Source of the DNA: Pisaster brevispinus
Taxonomy: Eukaryota > Echinodermata > Asteroidea > Forcipulatida > Asteriidae
Length of the DNA: 64,000 nt
Direction of reading: 5' to 3'
Assembly: GCA_023634235.1 (NCBI GenBank)
Contig: JAMKCF010000009.1
Coordinates: 5,084,001-5,148,000, forward strand
In this document: piece by piece, positions 43,482 to 55,718 of the stretch
Layout of the letters: the number at the start of each line of letters is the position of its first letter
How positions within the stretch are numbered: the stretch's first letter is position 1
Translations under genes and position numbers: made by a program
Notes under the pieces: generated by a model
Databases searched by the model: none
Told to the model about the DNA's origin: nothing
The model's input: the letters and a program-made list of their open reading frames with translations, nothing else

Positions 43482-46419
43482 ATGGCCGCCGGCATCACCA
43501 TCACACCGATGGATCCAGACGATGGAGCAGCAGTAAGTTAGTTATTGTTTGTTGGGAAGAAATACCGTTATTCAGTGTACAGACCTGCACTAGTCAATAG
43601 CCCCATATTTGTTTGTTTTTGTTTGTTGGGGGTGTTTGCTCGTTTGTTTTTTTGTCTGTTTTTTTTATTTCCCATACCACAACTGGACAATCCGTCAATA
43701 CAAGAATTTGATACAAAATGGTGACAATGGGGGAGGGCACCAGGGGTCGATTTCACAAAACCGATCCTAACTTAGGACTAGTCCTAGGCAATGCTAGGAG
43801 ATAGGACTAGTCCTAAGTTAAGACCAGTTACTGGTCCTAACTTCAGATAAGACTAGTCTTATCTCTTTGTGAAATCGACCCCAGGTCCCTTTAGTTAGTA
43901 ATTGAATTAATAACAATTTAAGAATAACAATGATAATTATTGAACAAGAATAACAGGAAAAGTGTATTATTATAGCAATCAACCCAAATAGTTCGTTTAG
44001 ATTAGAACGAAAAACAACAACTAGTTATTGCATACAGTTTTAAAATGAATAGAACTATTTATTATACAGAATGGATTTATACAAAAACACATAAAGCGGG
44101 AGAAAATAAGAGAAATAAACATAAGCAATTGAATACAAGCCTTGATAAATTAGAACGTAATCATATACATAATACTGTTTCAGGAGATACAACTATTCTT
44201 AGATAGTAGTATTAATATTCCATGAAGATGCCTCTCTAAAGTCAAAGTTTCAAAAAAGGAGTACAGCGCACTAGCTGTGCAGGAGGGGTAACTGAAAATA
44301 AAACGCAAATTGTTACTTTTTGTGTTTTACTGACTGTAAGAGAGGGACACACCGGATTACCGTTTACATAATTTAGTGGAATGTAGAATCGTAAACAATC
44401 ATTTTTAGATATCAAATAATAAACCACTTGGGGGAAACTGACTGGGTAATTTTTAAGTGATTTAGGGTTGAATAAAGAAAAATTGACAAGAGCAGAATTC
44501 GAACCAACGACCTTTAGTTGTGCCTATTTGATCCACATGTGTATCCCTAGTTCCTTCGGAATGGTGCCAAGTGCTCCAACCACCACAGGGACTACTTTTA
44601 TTTAACATTAATTATTATTGTTATTATTTGTATTATGTTGTTGTTGTTGTCTCTTTTACCTTTCAGAATGTTCTCACAGATGTATACTTTCGAGATTTGG
44701 CGTCAAAACTGGGGTCAGAATGGGAGAGTTTAGCTACCCACCTTGACTTCAAGAAGTCCGAGATAGAAAAGATGAAGATGATCAACCATTTAAGTGTGGA
44801 CAATCAGATATTTGAAATGTTGGTCAAATGGCGGCAGTCACTAGGAACTATAAAACGTAGTCATCAAGAATTTTTGGCTCAAAGCCTGAAGAAAGTGGAT
44901 CGAAATGATCTGGCTGTTAAGTTGGAAGGTATGCAAGTGTTTGATGTCAAAAAACTTTTCCAAAAACATTTTTAAAAATACTGCACTGATATTGTTGAGA
45001 TGTTTACCATCGGATGTAGTGACCAATCTTACAGAGTGACCAAGATTACAGAGTGATTACCTTTGTCAAATGCAAGGTTTAAAAAGAAAAGGTCCATTTT
45101 ACTTCTTGTTTTTTTTATTTATTAATTTGGTTTGTTACAACGGCTTCATTACAAAATGAGGACCCATTTCAGAGCTTAAAATATAACCAAATACAAGTGT
45201 ATCAAACTAATCACAGAATAAAGATACCGTGTGATGCAGCTCAGAGCTGTATATTTTATAGAGGACTTAGCAACATAGTGGGGCCGAGCGGTTTAAGAGC
45301 ACCGTACTCAAGCTCTGGTGTTTCAGATCAGCAGAGTGTGGGTTCGAGTCCCGGTTGTGGCACTTGTGTACTTTAGCAAGATACTTTACCATTATCGCTT
45401 CATCCTTTGAATGGGGCGTAAGGCGTCAAAGAACCCAGTAACACTTATTGTGAAGACAAGGGTTTTTTGCCCTGGTGTTTCTAGCAGTGGGTGCTGAATG
45501 CGCCGCAGCACCTTGTAAACCATTAGAAGGTGCTACATAGATTGGTCTCATAATTCAAAACATAGCTCTTCTTATCCTGTTGAAAAACAAATAATGAAGA
45601 CTTGGATAAACTCCTAGGGATGGCACCCTCAAATGGCTTCTAATCACAATTGGACAGGGCATAATGATGTAGAACATACCTATTAAATGTGAATTCTGAA
45701 ACAAAAAATTGCTGATGTAATGCATATTAAACCCGGTTGTGCAGTTTCTGTGTAGTATCACACTTAAACTCATCTATTGTCTGCACTGTTTTTAGGATTC
45801 AATGTCTGTTTTGTTGCAATTATTGATGGTCAGTGATCTCCATAGTTATTTCAGGCTGTCCTGTCAGGGAAATTGTGTAGATCCTCGAGGAAGACACTAA
45901 ATTTGCATAAAAAGTTTGTAAAAATCTAACGGTTTTCCTGTGTCTTTGTGTACAAAACCTTGCGCTTCAAGCATACCAGCAATGGCTGGGCGGCGCGCAT
46001 CACTTGCTAGTAGCAATTGGTCTGTACACAGGTCTGATAGTGTACAGCTATACTGTGCTTGTTGAAACATAAAACACTGCTTTTCATCTTTTTAACTCTG
46101 GTGTTTTCTTTCATTCGCCAGATTTGTTGGTACCTATGTAGCCAAGGAGAGCGACATGTTTTAAAGACAGATTTTGGCAGTGTTTCATCTAACTTGTTTC
46201 TGTATTTATCAAACAGGAAAGATGCTCGCAATATCAAGTTCTGAAATTCACCATGGACACATCAATCAACAACAGAACGCAGCGGGTGGCAGCACAGAAA
46301 TGTCCTTCGTTTACACGGACCCAAATTGCAAAATTAACGTCCAGAACCTTAAAATCACTGGAAAAGACAATGCTGTATTTGTTGGAACAGTTAAGGACAC
46401 TGTGTTTAATTTCAACTGA
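43482..46419 (+). CDS. Death-domain protein with C-terminal beta-type tail, copy 2 (intact)
   Basis: Exons 43482-43532, 44667-44928 and 46217-46419 join in frame (phases 0 and 1; donors GTAAGT and GTATGC; acceptors CAG) to give 171 aa. The start context is AGTATGGCC. Residues 18-105 are a Death domain: NVLTDVYFRDLASKLG, EW, LATHLDF, KSEIEKMKM, a conserved Trp at residue 72, then LKKVDRNDLAVKLEG. Death domains assemble helical signalling complexes in innate immunity and apoptosis. After a linker with Gln, Asn and Gly (about 106-145), the last residues fit G-x2-N-x3-V-G-x-V-K-x3-F-N-F-N and stop. The same tail is in the broken paralogue, so it is constrained although separated from the Death domain by an intron. 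There is no catalytic or membrane segment, so it is probably a cytosolic adaptor. The partner is unknown. Confidence 0.75.
43743..43882. mobile_element. MITE family M2 (GGGGTCGATTTCACAAA ends)
   Basis: The ends GGGGTCGATTTCACAAA and TTTGTGAAATCGACCCC are perfect inverted copies 140 bp apart. The interior is built of CTAGTCCTAAGTTA-type inverted modules. It sits in intron 1 of Death-domain copy 2. A diverged relative is at 58122-58276. Confidence 0.8.
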
Positions 46420-47480
46420 AAATTGCCGACTGAATGATAGAGGTAATTAAGGACAATAGGTAGCAGATTCTAAGAAGACGGTAGGCTTTATTATTTAGAA
46501 GCAAAACAGAACCGAGGCATAGAAGGGTGTGGGAGACACCTCACCTTGCTGGACCTACCTTTTTGTCTGTTCTTTTTATTTATGATTAAGAGAGGGAAGA
46601 ATATGACAATATAAAAAGAGGTCTGGTCGGGTGATTTTCTCTGTTTTCCCCCCTTAATTTTAGTGCCATAGAAAACTTAAAGACACTGTACAAAGTTTGG
46701 TAAACCAAGCAGTTTTCTCTCTTATTTTTACAGTATCAATTTTTAATGTTTGAAAAGGGTCCACCTAACCCCAATTTTCAGCATAACGTGAGCCCTGCCT
46801 CCCTCCAAGCATGCTCCAAGCCTACCTCGGAGTAGGATTGGCTCCTCAAACTCGGCCCCTTCCCGTGAAATCTTGGATAACTCTTCAGTATGCTGGTCAC
46901 TCGTTGTTGTTGTGTTTTTTTATAGCAGTATTGAACCAATTCACCCGATGAATCACCACAATAAATCTTCACCACAATAAATCTTGGTTGTGTCATTTTT
47001 GGAGTGTTTTTTTCTGCTTGTGTTAAGCTCTGCAGTGGCAATATATGGCAGTTGGGGGAGGGGGGGTTGCATTTAAGTAAATTGTCAGGTGCCAGACAGT
47101 AGGTGGTAAAGCCTCTCTGAGCTTCTTCCTGGCACATAAAGTACAAGTTTATGTCCCAGCAACAGAAGGTTGTAAGCAATAAAATGGTACAAAAACAAAA
47201 AAAACTAGCCCATTACCCGTTAATTTTTGTGGGCTACAATAACCCCAAAGACATCATTTTCAATTTCCATGCAGAATTTAATCTTCCTATAATGACTTGC
47301 ATGTATGAACAACAGAAAACAAATTATCACCCTTCACATTTAAAAACCCCCACAATTAAGCGTAGTAGTGTATACAGCCGTTAGCCAAGCCACACTCTAG
47401 TAACATCCATCTATTGGGCACTCGATGATATTATGTTAATTGTACATCAAAGAAGACGGACCAAACCCACATGTGCAAAC
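44667..47480 (+). repeat. Segmental duplication, copy 2 (partner 30002-32940)
   Basis: This is the counterpart of the block described at 30002-32940, sharing exons, intron 2 and about 300 bp of 3' flank (AAGGTTGTAAGCAATAAAATGG, TCGATGATATTATGTTAATT). Confidence 0.75.
45283..45575 (+). mobile_element. tRNA-derived SINE family A, old copy
   Basis: The head GGGGCCGAGCGGTTTAAGAG and GTGTGGGTTCGAGTCCCGGT and the body block GCACCTTGTAAACCATTAGA are present, with many changes and small deletions. It lies in intron 2 of Death-domain copy 2 and is absent from copy 1, so it came after the duplication or was lost from copy 1. Confidence 0.7.
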
Positions 47481-47585
47481 ACTAGGAGGGGAGACTTTCC
47501 ATAAATGTGGTGGGGGTTTTAAAAGTTATTTTTGCTTTGCCTTACTTTAGTGTTTGTTCATTTATTTCCAAACTGGTTGATCTAA

Positions 47586-47907
47586 CACTTGGTTCAGACC
47601 ATGCAGACAGGCGCTCTAGAGTTGCGCTGAACCAAATTATTGAATTAAGTACATGAAAACTTCGAAGACTGAAACGGTTAGGAGTGACTAGATGCGCTGA
47701 AATCAAAAGATCAACTATTGCGGTCATTTGGAACGACTATAGAGCATCTTTGTTTCAGATGTCGATCTTGTCATTAGCTGAACCTAGCGTAAATGTTATG
47801 TTAAGTTCACTTGTCTGAAACCAAAATTTATTTGGATCGACTTAGAGTCGCTCCCAGTCTACTTGGTTCGACACAACTCTGAAGCACCTGTCTGAACTGG
47901 GTGTGAG
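47586..47907. mobile_element. MITE/foldback with about 45-bp imperfect inverted ends
   Basis: CACTTGGTTCAGACCATGCA onward at the left is mirrored by TGTCTGAACTGGGTGTG at the right. Both arms contain a CAGACAGG, CTCNAGAGTTG, GAACCAA series. No ORF. Confidence 0.65.
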
Positions 47908-48783
47908 AATGTTCGACTCTAAATCACTCCAATTCCCTAAAGTCCTTCCCACGCTTCTTCAAGTTGAATACTTTAGTAGTGATAAACTGCACAGTAAATT
48001 GATTCTGAGTAATATGAGAAGAATCTTTGCCAAAATGCCCTTTGGTTATGATTAATGTGGAAAAGTAGATACAAACTTCAATTATATTTGTAGATAGAAG
48101 TACATGTATATGTACGTAGACATTTTAGTTTGCTGTACTCTATTTTAACTTCACGCTCACAGTTAGGTCATATGCATGTGACAATTTTTGCACATGCAAC
48201 ATTTTTATTAACAGCTTCAAGTATACAGTACATGTATTTACATTAATGTGTGAATTTGTTTACATAGTTGTACATCAGACGTCATGGGACCACAACCAAC
48301 GAGCAACTTCCTGGCTCCAAAGTCAAGTTAAGTCTTCTGATGTACTCATTTTTCAATAGGTAGAATTCTCATGAAAATAGAAAAACCATAACAAGTCTCT
48401 AACCCTAGATTAAAATGGTGTGAAATGCCACTGTGATTGATACCCTGCGAGTGCAACTTTTGTTAAAATTTTAAAATGCTCGATTACATCACATTTCCTG
48501 AATGTTGACGATTCATTCAAAACAACGTTGATCTTGACCTTTTGACTGGCGTAGAAATTCCTCTTTGGAATGTACAGACTTATTTGCTTTCGATGTCATG
48601 TTTCAAATTTCACTGGGAAAGAATATTAAATAACATAACATTTTACATCATTTAAAGGCGAGGTCAGAGACTTGTAATTCTTTCCCCACTTACATGAGAA
48701 CTCTTATCTATTGGAAAATGAGTGCATCACAAAACTCAATTTGACCTTGGAGCCGCCTCTTTAAACATTCTGCTTTATCAGTC

Positions 48784-48960
48784 AATAGACCTTATGCACA
48801 TGACGTCATTTCAGTAGGGCACCCTCGCCTAGAGGTCAAAAGGAGGTTGTTCATTGGCCAATCCTTTGCGCTGCGCGCACAAATCTGTGCGTTTCGATTG
48901 TTTCGTCACCGTTTTACCTCTAAGACGGCGGTTGAATGACGTCAATGCATAAGGTCTATT
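48784..48960. mobile_element. MITE family M3 (AATAGACCTTATGCA ends)
   Basis: The ends AATAGACCTTATGCACATGA and CAATGCATAAGGTCTATT are inverted, each followed inward by TGACGTCA-like and TAGAGGT/ACCTCTA blocks. The same family is at 54641-54813. The rest of 47908-50000 is AT-rich without a supported gene. Confidence 0.75.
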
Positions 48961-50000
48961 ACATGTACATAAAAAATGTTGCAAGTAAACTAGAAGGATA
49001 CCCTGTTTTTAAATGATCAGTAAACGTTGATACCTGAATCACATGATACACCTTGCCTGTATAATATCGGTTGGCGATATCAATACCACAAGACAGGTCT
49101 GTTTGACAAAACTTATTGGATTGATCAATGACAAGGCTTAAGTTAGCAAGATAGCTCAACTAAACCATTTCCATGGTTGCTACATTCATTTGTTGTCTTT
49201 TTATCATGGGTTAATTGTAACTAAATTATGTGTTATGTGTCTTAATCAATTCAGTTAATAATATAATTATTTTTAAATAGTACTTTGTGAGTTTTCTTCA
49301 ATGCGCTTTTTCAATTAAAACATCCTGGTCGGTCAATAATTTGTGTAATGAAAATGATACAGAAGTAACTAGTGTAATACCATGTGATAAATAAATCTAC
49401 ACTTTGTACATATATTGTTCTTTTTTTGAAACCTTATTTTAACCCTCACTCCCTAGGCCCACTTGGCTTCACATAACCTCGCCCTCCACGCCACCAATAT
49501 CCTCCTCTCCTATGTCACTCCACACAAAAGAGTTTGGACTTGGATAAGATTGGAATGCCTGACCCAGTGAGAAGCAATTGTTATTTGGGCCTACAGCCTT
49601 CAGTTCTTCTGAATCCTTCATTTTGGCAAAATACAAGGATTTCGTATGGTAGAGTTGGGCAACGAAGTGATTTTTAATGGAAACAAAAATCAGTTAACTT
49701 GCAAGTGCTACTTCTTATTAGCAAGATGTTAACTTCTCTATCAGCTCCAGTTTGTACAGCTCTCTGACTTTGGAAGAAAAGAGCAATCTGCTTCGATAAG
49801 AAATGGTGGTCTGGACTCCAAAATGTGCTCCAACAGTACATATCAAGTGGTCTTCTTTTCTGCCCATTATCAAATAGAAACCCGTTTTTTAAACACAGTC
49901 ACATTCAACACAGACTTGCATTTAGCGTACTGTTCCCCTGCACTCTTAGTTTCTATAAATATGAAGTCTGCTCTACACCTAGGTCCATCTTGGACAAAGT

Positions 50001-53000
50001 TCACACCTCGCCCGACTGAACTCGGCTTGGCTCGGTGAACTTTTCCGTAGAGAGGTAAAACACCACAGGCAAGAGAACCAATGAGAGCAGGGGCAGGTTG
50101 AACGACGGATTGGCAAGTCTTGTAAGAGAGATGATACCGAAGGCATGACACAGCCAGTGAGCCAGAAGAATGACCATGTGACGAGTCTTGGAAATAAGCT
50201 TCTTTGGGCTCTGTGGATTTCAATGATAAGAATTCTATTTTTTATTTCAACTTAGAAATCAGAAACAAAAGCACAAACACATGCTTTAAGTTTTAGGAAC
50301 TTATTTAAACAAAAGAGCACTTAATTTTTGCAGAATGCTACATGTATTTTAAATAATCATCTTATAAAGTAGGATTTGAAACTTTGCACGGTGGGAAAAC
50401 ATCTACATGTAGAACTAAGGTTTGTGGTAATGCAATAAAATTATCTCTCAAATGACATGTTGGGGTTCTGGACGGAAAGGGGGGGGGGGGGTGTACCGAC
50501 CCAAAGTTTTGATAAGTAAGCTCTGATTGTCTTCAGCAGCATAGCTGGACTTGGATGTTAAGAAGCACGCGTCTTTAGATCGTGAGTGAGCTTACACCAT
50601 TAAAGAGATTGCCAAGTTATATTTAATATTAGAACATGGGAGGAGACAACAACCAATGGTCCTAGAATCTCGCTAACCTCAATCTCAGAATAAGCAAAGT
50701 GGATGGCGTGCGTCACAAGAGATGTGATTATCAGTATATGAGGAAAGGAGTAATCTAAAAGAAAAGAAGAAAAAAGATTGTGTTAAAGAATGAACGCGTA
50801 TGAAAATATCAGATCTCTGGTAAATTTGGGGAGTGATTATTGGACTAGTTGATGTTTCAACCAAGGGCCCAACTTCATACAGCGGCTTCAGCACAAAAGT
50901 AGCCAAGTACAAAATACCGTGTCACGTGTACCATCTATTGCTGGTATCCTGCTCATTTCTGTTAAGCAGAAATTTGATAAGCAATTTTTCTGCTTAAAAG
51001 CAGCTAACGTTTGTACTTGTAACAATCATTCTAAAATTCCTTGAGTATTATTTGGTTGTAACCAAAAAACGAAATGTGTATAGCACTGTATACTCATCAC
51101 CTTTTTTAAGTCAGGCATATTACTCAGGTGGGATTCAATCCGAGGACCGTTGTTATTCAGGAACAGCTCTAGAATGGCAAAGGTCCTGCTCTAAAATGGC
51201 AAAGGTTATGGCTTCGAATCCCACCCAAGTAATATGCCTCAGCAAAGGAAATACAGGACTCCAGAAAGTACTGTATACATCGGTGTATGAGTTAACCAAA
51301 CAATATTCTTTATCCCCGATGCAAATCTATTTAAGTTCTTTGAGAAGTTTTTGTTAACAAATCTGCCCTTGCCTTAAAAGGCAGTCATGTATATGAGCTG
51401 CATGGACAAATGTAATAATTGGACTTACATAGTAAGCCAGCAAACACTGCATGGAATAGGACGAGTATCGGAAGGAAGTAGAGCGCAGCGTAGATGGAGT
51501 TTCTTCCCTGGTTCTTGCAAAGTTTAACTGAGAGTATAGGTCTGAATAGCATCATCAGAAGAAGTTCAAACGAGTAGATAATGAAGATAATGGTGTACCT
51601 GAAATAGAGATAATAGTCACAATAATAGGCATTTATTTGGCACTTTTAAGGCGTGTCGTGGCCGAGCGGATAAGAGCACCGGACTCAAGCTCTGGTGTTT
51701 CTGATCAGCAGAGTGTGGGTTCGAGTCCCGGTCGTGACACTTGTGTCCTTAAGCAAGATACTTAACCATGATTGCTTTGGATGGGACGTAAAGCCCTTAG
51801 TCCCGTGTGTTATGTAATGCATACTTCAAACGTAGCCCCACATACCTTGCAGGAAAATATTGAATGTTGAAGCGCCTTGAGTGTCACTGAGTGACAGATA
51901 TGAGCGCTATATAAGCAGCCATTATTATTATTATTATTTGGGTGGTCTTCAATCGCTACACATTGGCATTGTTTGAGGAAATCCTTCTGGTACTGGGAAT
52001 GAACTTTAAAATGAGTGAGTTTTCAGACTGAAAACTAATTACTTTGTTTTAAGATGATTACAAATTTATGATCAAGGGATTAAACTTACAATGGGTAAAC
52101 AGCCTCTTGGGTGCAGTGTAGTGTGGTCGTGTAGTCTGGGGTCGGGTTGTTGAGCATGGTGTACCAGTCTGATAGCATTTGTACTCCACATGTGTGTATC
52201 TGTAGTTGACCTGGACATAAAAGACGGGAAAAATTAACCAGGGGAAAATAATAAACTGTAGAAACAGTGACCTGTACATAAATTAAAAACGCAAAACTGC
52301 AATGGCAATATGAGCTTGGTAATAATCTCATCTGGTATCCAATTTGAATACAAAATTCGGAATAAGCCCCCGAAACATTTTCAGGCCTAAATTGTGTGTT
52401 TTATAGGGACATGCCTCATTTTCCAGTGAAAATAGCCATGATAGATTATAACATAAAGTGTTCCCATTTGAATGAGAACACTTTCAAGGACCGTCAAGGC
52501 CAAGAAGAGGGCTGAAAATATGACTGAGCTCACTTTAAGACAAAAAACTTAGCGTTCTCCCTTAACAGTGGTCGCTGGCGAAGTACCAGTTCGAACGCGT
52601 GGGGACCAGTCAAAATTCTCTTCAGGTGGTCAAGCTAGTTCAGTGTTAAAACTTACAAAGCATCCCTATTTAATATCAACTATGGACTAGTGAAACGACG
52701 AGCTATATGGTCCTGCTGGCCAGTCACTGAGAAAATAAAAAACAAACTGTGTAGATTGTGTCTTAAAATATGTTGAGGTCTAAAAAGATGGAGAATTCTC
52801 CTACATATCATCGCCATTTTCATGAAAACCACATATGTCAAAAAGTGGGATCGAGATTTGCTTTTTACACTGTGCTTCGCTTAAAACTGCAAATATGCAA
52901 TACTAAAGCCACACTTTGCAATTTAAGACCTCTCATATGATTATGTAGTCCATGTTTAACCTCTCCATTGACTAACTATTTTCTTTTAAAACAATTGGCT

Positions 53001-55296
53001 AATTGCAATAGTAATTAGTCAAAGTTATGTGTCTCTTCGTAAAACCTCAAGTGAGATGAAAGGGATGCGCATGTCACTTGATCGCGCACATTGTGACTCT
53101 TTGTGAAACTGGGAAAAACGATTTGACCTACATCTACGCTATTCTGTTGCAATGTTCTACATGCATCTTTTGCGATGTGTGGCTCTTCGTGAAAAAATGC
53201 AAAAGGCAGATGTTGAGATATACACCGCGTCCGGTAGTAGTCAATAATTTGTCATTATAACATACATGTTGCTCTGAGTGAAAACCATGACAATGTGATC
53301 TACAGCTTACCTCTAGGCTCAATCAGGAGTAGTGTGAGAATAACTGCCCCACTGCATTCTACGATTGCAGCTCCAAGGAGGATCAAGATACTGCCGAAAA
53401 ATAAAAACACATCAATCTTCGTCAGGATTTTAAGAATTTTAACAGTTCAGATGTGAAGGATCAGGATGTTGGTACTCAAGTAGCATTTGAAACTAATTGC
53501 ATGGTGGAGAACAATCTAGTACGGTTTGCGGTACTACCATGGACATGAAGTATATCTCTCTTGTGAGTTTAGGGTGGTTCTGAAAAGAAACGGTGTTTAA
53601 CAACTCTGCTCCTAGGAAGTAACTCTAATTAGTAAAATTCCGGGTAAAACTATGAGGTTGTACCCGCATTTTTATTACCTAAAGTTACTTCTTATTTACA
53701 CAACATGCAAAGCTGCAATTATCACTTAACTCTGTTCCTGTTTAACAGCTCTTTTTTCCTGAAGACGATCAGAGAATACTGATCGAAACATCGAGTTGTT
53801 ACAAAACCGACTCTTTTAAGAACCTCAACAACTCAAATGAGAGATTTCATGTACATGTACATGGTATTACCACAGACCTTGTATTTACTTGACAGCGGAG
53901 AGGATCAAGGTAAATTGGTAACATCCCGCACCCAACCCCACCCCCACCCCCCATCCCCCATCCCAGCTACAGCCCTTCAGCCGCTCCAGTCATGGTTCCC
54001 ATCTTTGAACGAAGCCTTGGACCAGGCTGGGCCTTTCGTCCCCGAAGTGACTCCATTTCACCCTCCTTCTGATTGACCAATAAAAAAATCCATTCTCCAC
54101 AAATTTGCCTGCAGCTTTGTCTACACAACCAAGAGTACACGACCATGTGCGATCAGTGAAGCAAGTGAATGGTTTTAAGCAACCAACAGAAATGGATGCT
54201 ACCGACGACGTAATGCTGCATCAGTGTGACTCAACTGACCGGTATCCTTTGGAGAAGAAGTCAATGAAGAATAGATGCAAACCAAGCGAGAGAACAACCA
54301 TGAATCCAATATACAGCCAGTCGTAAACTGTCGGAGATGAGGTACAAGGCACGCATATGGACTCATTATTCCTGCGATAACCACGGGGACAAGCCTGTAG
54401 CACAAAAGGAGAAACAATTAATAGATAGACAGATAGATTAAAAACTTTATTGTCACACACTGGACAAAAATTTAAAATGGCCACGATTCAAACAGTACAG
54501 ACACAAACACTACAAAATAAAACATTCAACAAATTGACAATTCAATGGCCAATGTACTGACGATTGTCTACTTTATGTGGATAGATACAGTGAAAATATT
54601 GATGTGTGGTAGAAATAAATCCAACTTGGCCTTGCCTATCAGTAGACCTTCTGCAAGTGAAGTCATTTGACCCTCGTTCGGAGGTCAAAGGAAGGTTACT
54701 CATTCGTCCATCATGTGCAGTGCCCATATACAGAGATGTACATTTTCCATTGTTGCATCATCGTTTTAACTCTAAGATTGCGGCGTGATGACATCAATGC
54801 ATAAGGGCCATAGCATTTGTACAGTTAAAAGAATGGTGAACTGAACCACATTCAAGTGAAAATATTAAGACCGGTCTTGAAATTTAACCGGTAGGCGGTA
54901 AATATTATATGTAATGAATTAAGTCAAACAATGAGCAACTACAACTTACCCCGCATGATCCATATGTGTCATTAATAGTGTTAGTGTTATTGAAGATCTG
55001 CTGTCGGCCACAGTACAATCCAGGACAGGTCCTCTGCCCTATCACTGGCTCTCCATAATCTGCAGGTGACCCAAAAAATCAATAAAATAAAAATGAACAT
55101 TTAATCTTTGCCAAGATTTAATTAGGCTGGACTGTATTGACTATATTGTTATGCTGCACCGGCAAAGAAATGTCTGAAGACACCACACCAGCTTGCGCAC
55201 AATATAAATACACAACATAAACACACTACCCAGGGATGTTCATTACTTACTGTTGTAATGTATTGTTAAAACTTTGCAGTAATCAGAACCCTCCAT
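50001..55296 (-). CDS. JKAMP: JNK1/MAPK8-associated membrane protein (JKAMP/JAMP), eight exons
   Basis: Minus-strand exons: 55296-55251, 55059-54950, 54394-54240, 53390-53311, 52210-52090, 51598-51429, 50754-50678, 50210-50001. Phases agree at every junction and the sum is 969 nt, giving 322 aa (human is about 311). The start is in a strong context (GAGGATGGA). The N-terminus has the family's cysteine pattern (TCPGLYCG, then ACPRGYRRNN and VPC). It is followed by YDWLYIGFM with the first membrane helix and further hydrophobic segments at about 106-126, 172-190, 208-235, 240-252 and 270-310. The hallmark MLSDWYTMLNNPTPDY and HCTQEAVYPLYT blocks are present. JKAMP is a multi-pass ER membrane protein that recruits proteasomes and ERAD factors and was first described as a JNK1 partner. 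Nothing looks damaged. Introns contain SINE, MITE and microsatellite material. Confidence 0.92.
50865..51008. mobile_element. MITE family M1, reverse orientation
   Basis: Begins GGGCCCAACTTCATACAGCG and contains the family blocks on the opposite strand (TGTCACGTGTACC, GGTATCCTGCTCATTTCTG). The right end is degraded. It lies in intron 6 of JKAMP. Confidence 0.6.
51112..51330 (+). mobile_element. tRNA-derived SINE family B, rearranged
   Basis: GGTTATGGCTTCGAATCCCA then GTAATATGCCT and a GTGTATGAGTTAACCAAACA-like tail match family B. The head region has a short internal duplication (GAATGGCAAAGGTCCTGCTC and AAATGGCAAAGGTTATGGC). It lies in intron 6 of JKAMP. Confidence 0.5.
51649..51938 (+). 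mobile_element. tRNA-derived SINE family A, internal deletion
   Basis: A well-kept head (GCGTGTCGTGGCCGAGCGGA, GTGTGGGTTCGAGTCCCGGT) and the CTTGAGTGTCACTGAGTGAC and GAGCGCTATATAAGCAGCC tail with (ATT)n. The central part with the GCACCTTGTAAACC block is missing. It lies in JKAMP intron 5, opposite to the gene. Confidence 0.8.
53756..53803 (+). repeat. Dispersed repeat fragment, shared with 6838-6885
   Basis: CTGAAGACGATCAGAGAATACTGATCG-type sequence ending AACATCGAGTTGTTA matches the fragment near 6838. It is a probable retroelement tail in intron 3 of JKAMP. Confidence 0.4.
54641..54813. mobile_element. MITE family M3
   Basis: Same layout as 48784-48960: AGTAGACCTTCTGCAAGTGA at the left, ATCAATGCATAAGGGCCATA at the right, with GGAGGTCAAAGGAAGGTTAC and GTTTTAACTCTAAGA inside. 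It lies in intron 2 of JKAMP and is more diverged than the other copy. Confidence 0.7.
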
Positions 55297-55718
55297 CCTC
55301 TATGACTAAGCTTATAAATAATGACCATCGAGAAGATCAACGGTTAGGATTATCACAAATATTTAATTACCAAGTAATATTAATATTAATAATGCTAACA
55401 TTATAACACTTTAACATAGGTGCAGCTAAATACTAGATTTAAGTAATTTTTTCATTTTAATATTTAGTTAAGAATAAGAATTCTTCAAAGTTCAATTCAA
55501 ATTGACTGAAAATGTCTAACTTAATTGACTCATGATTGGCAATATTGATCAGTTGATTATGATCTAGACATAACTTCTGAGTCTTTCCTCATACAACACA
55601 CGATTCATGCATTTATTTATTAAATATAAATATATCTGTTTTCAGTTTGTTGTTGTTGGTGTTGTTTGTTTTTTGTTTGATTTTGTTTTGGGTTTATTCC
55701 TCACGAAATGAATGCTAC
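55297..55718. promoter_or_regulatory. Shared intergenic region of a head-to-head gene pair
   Basis: Only 422 bp separate the JKAMP start (minus) from the orphan-gene start (plus), so a bidirectional promoter is likely. The region is AT-rich with T-runs and no CpG island. I see no clear TATA or Inr match worth naming. Confidence 0.45.
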
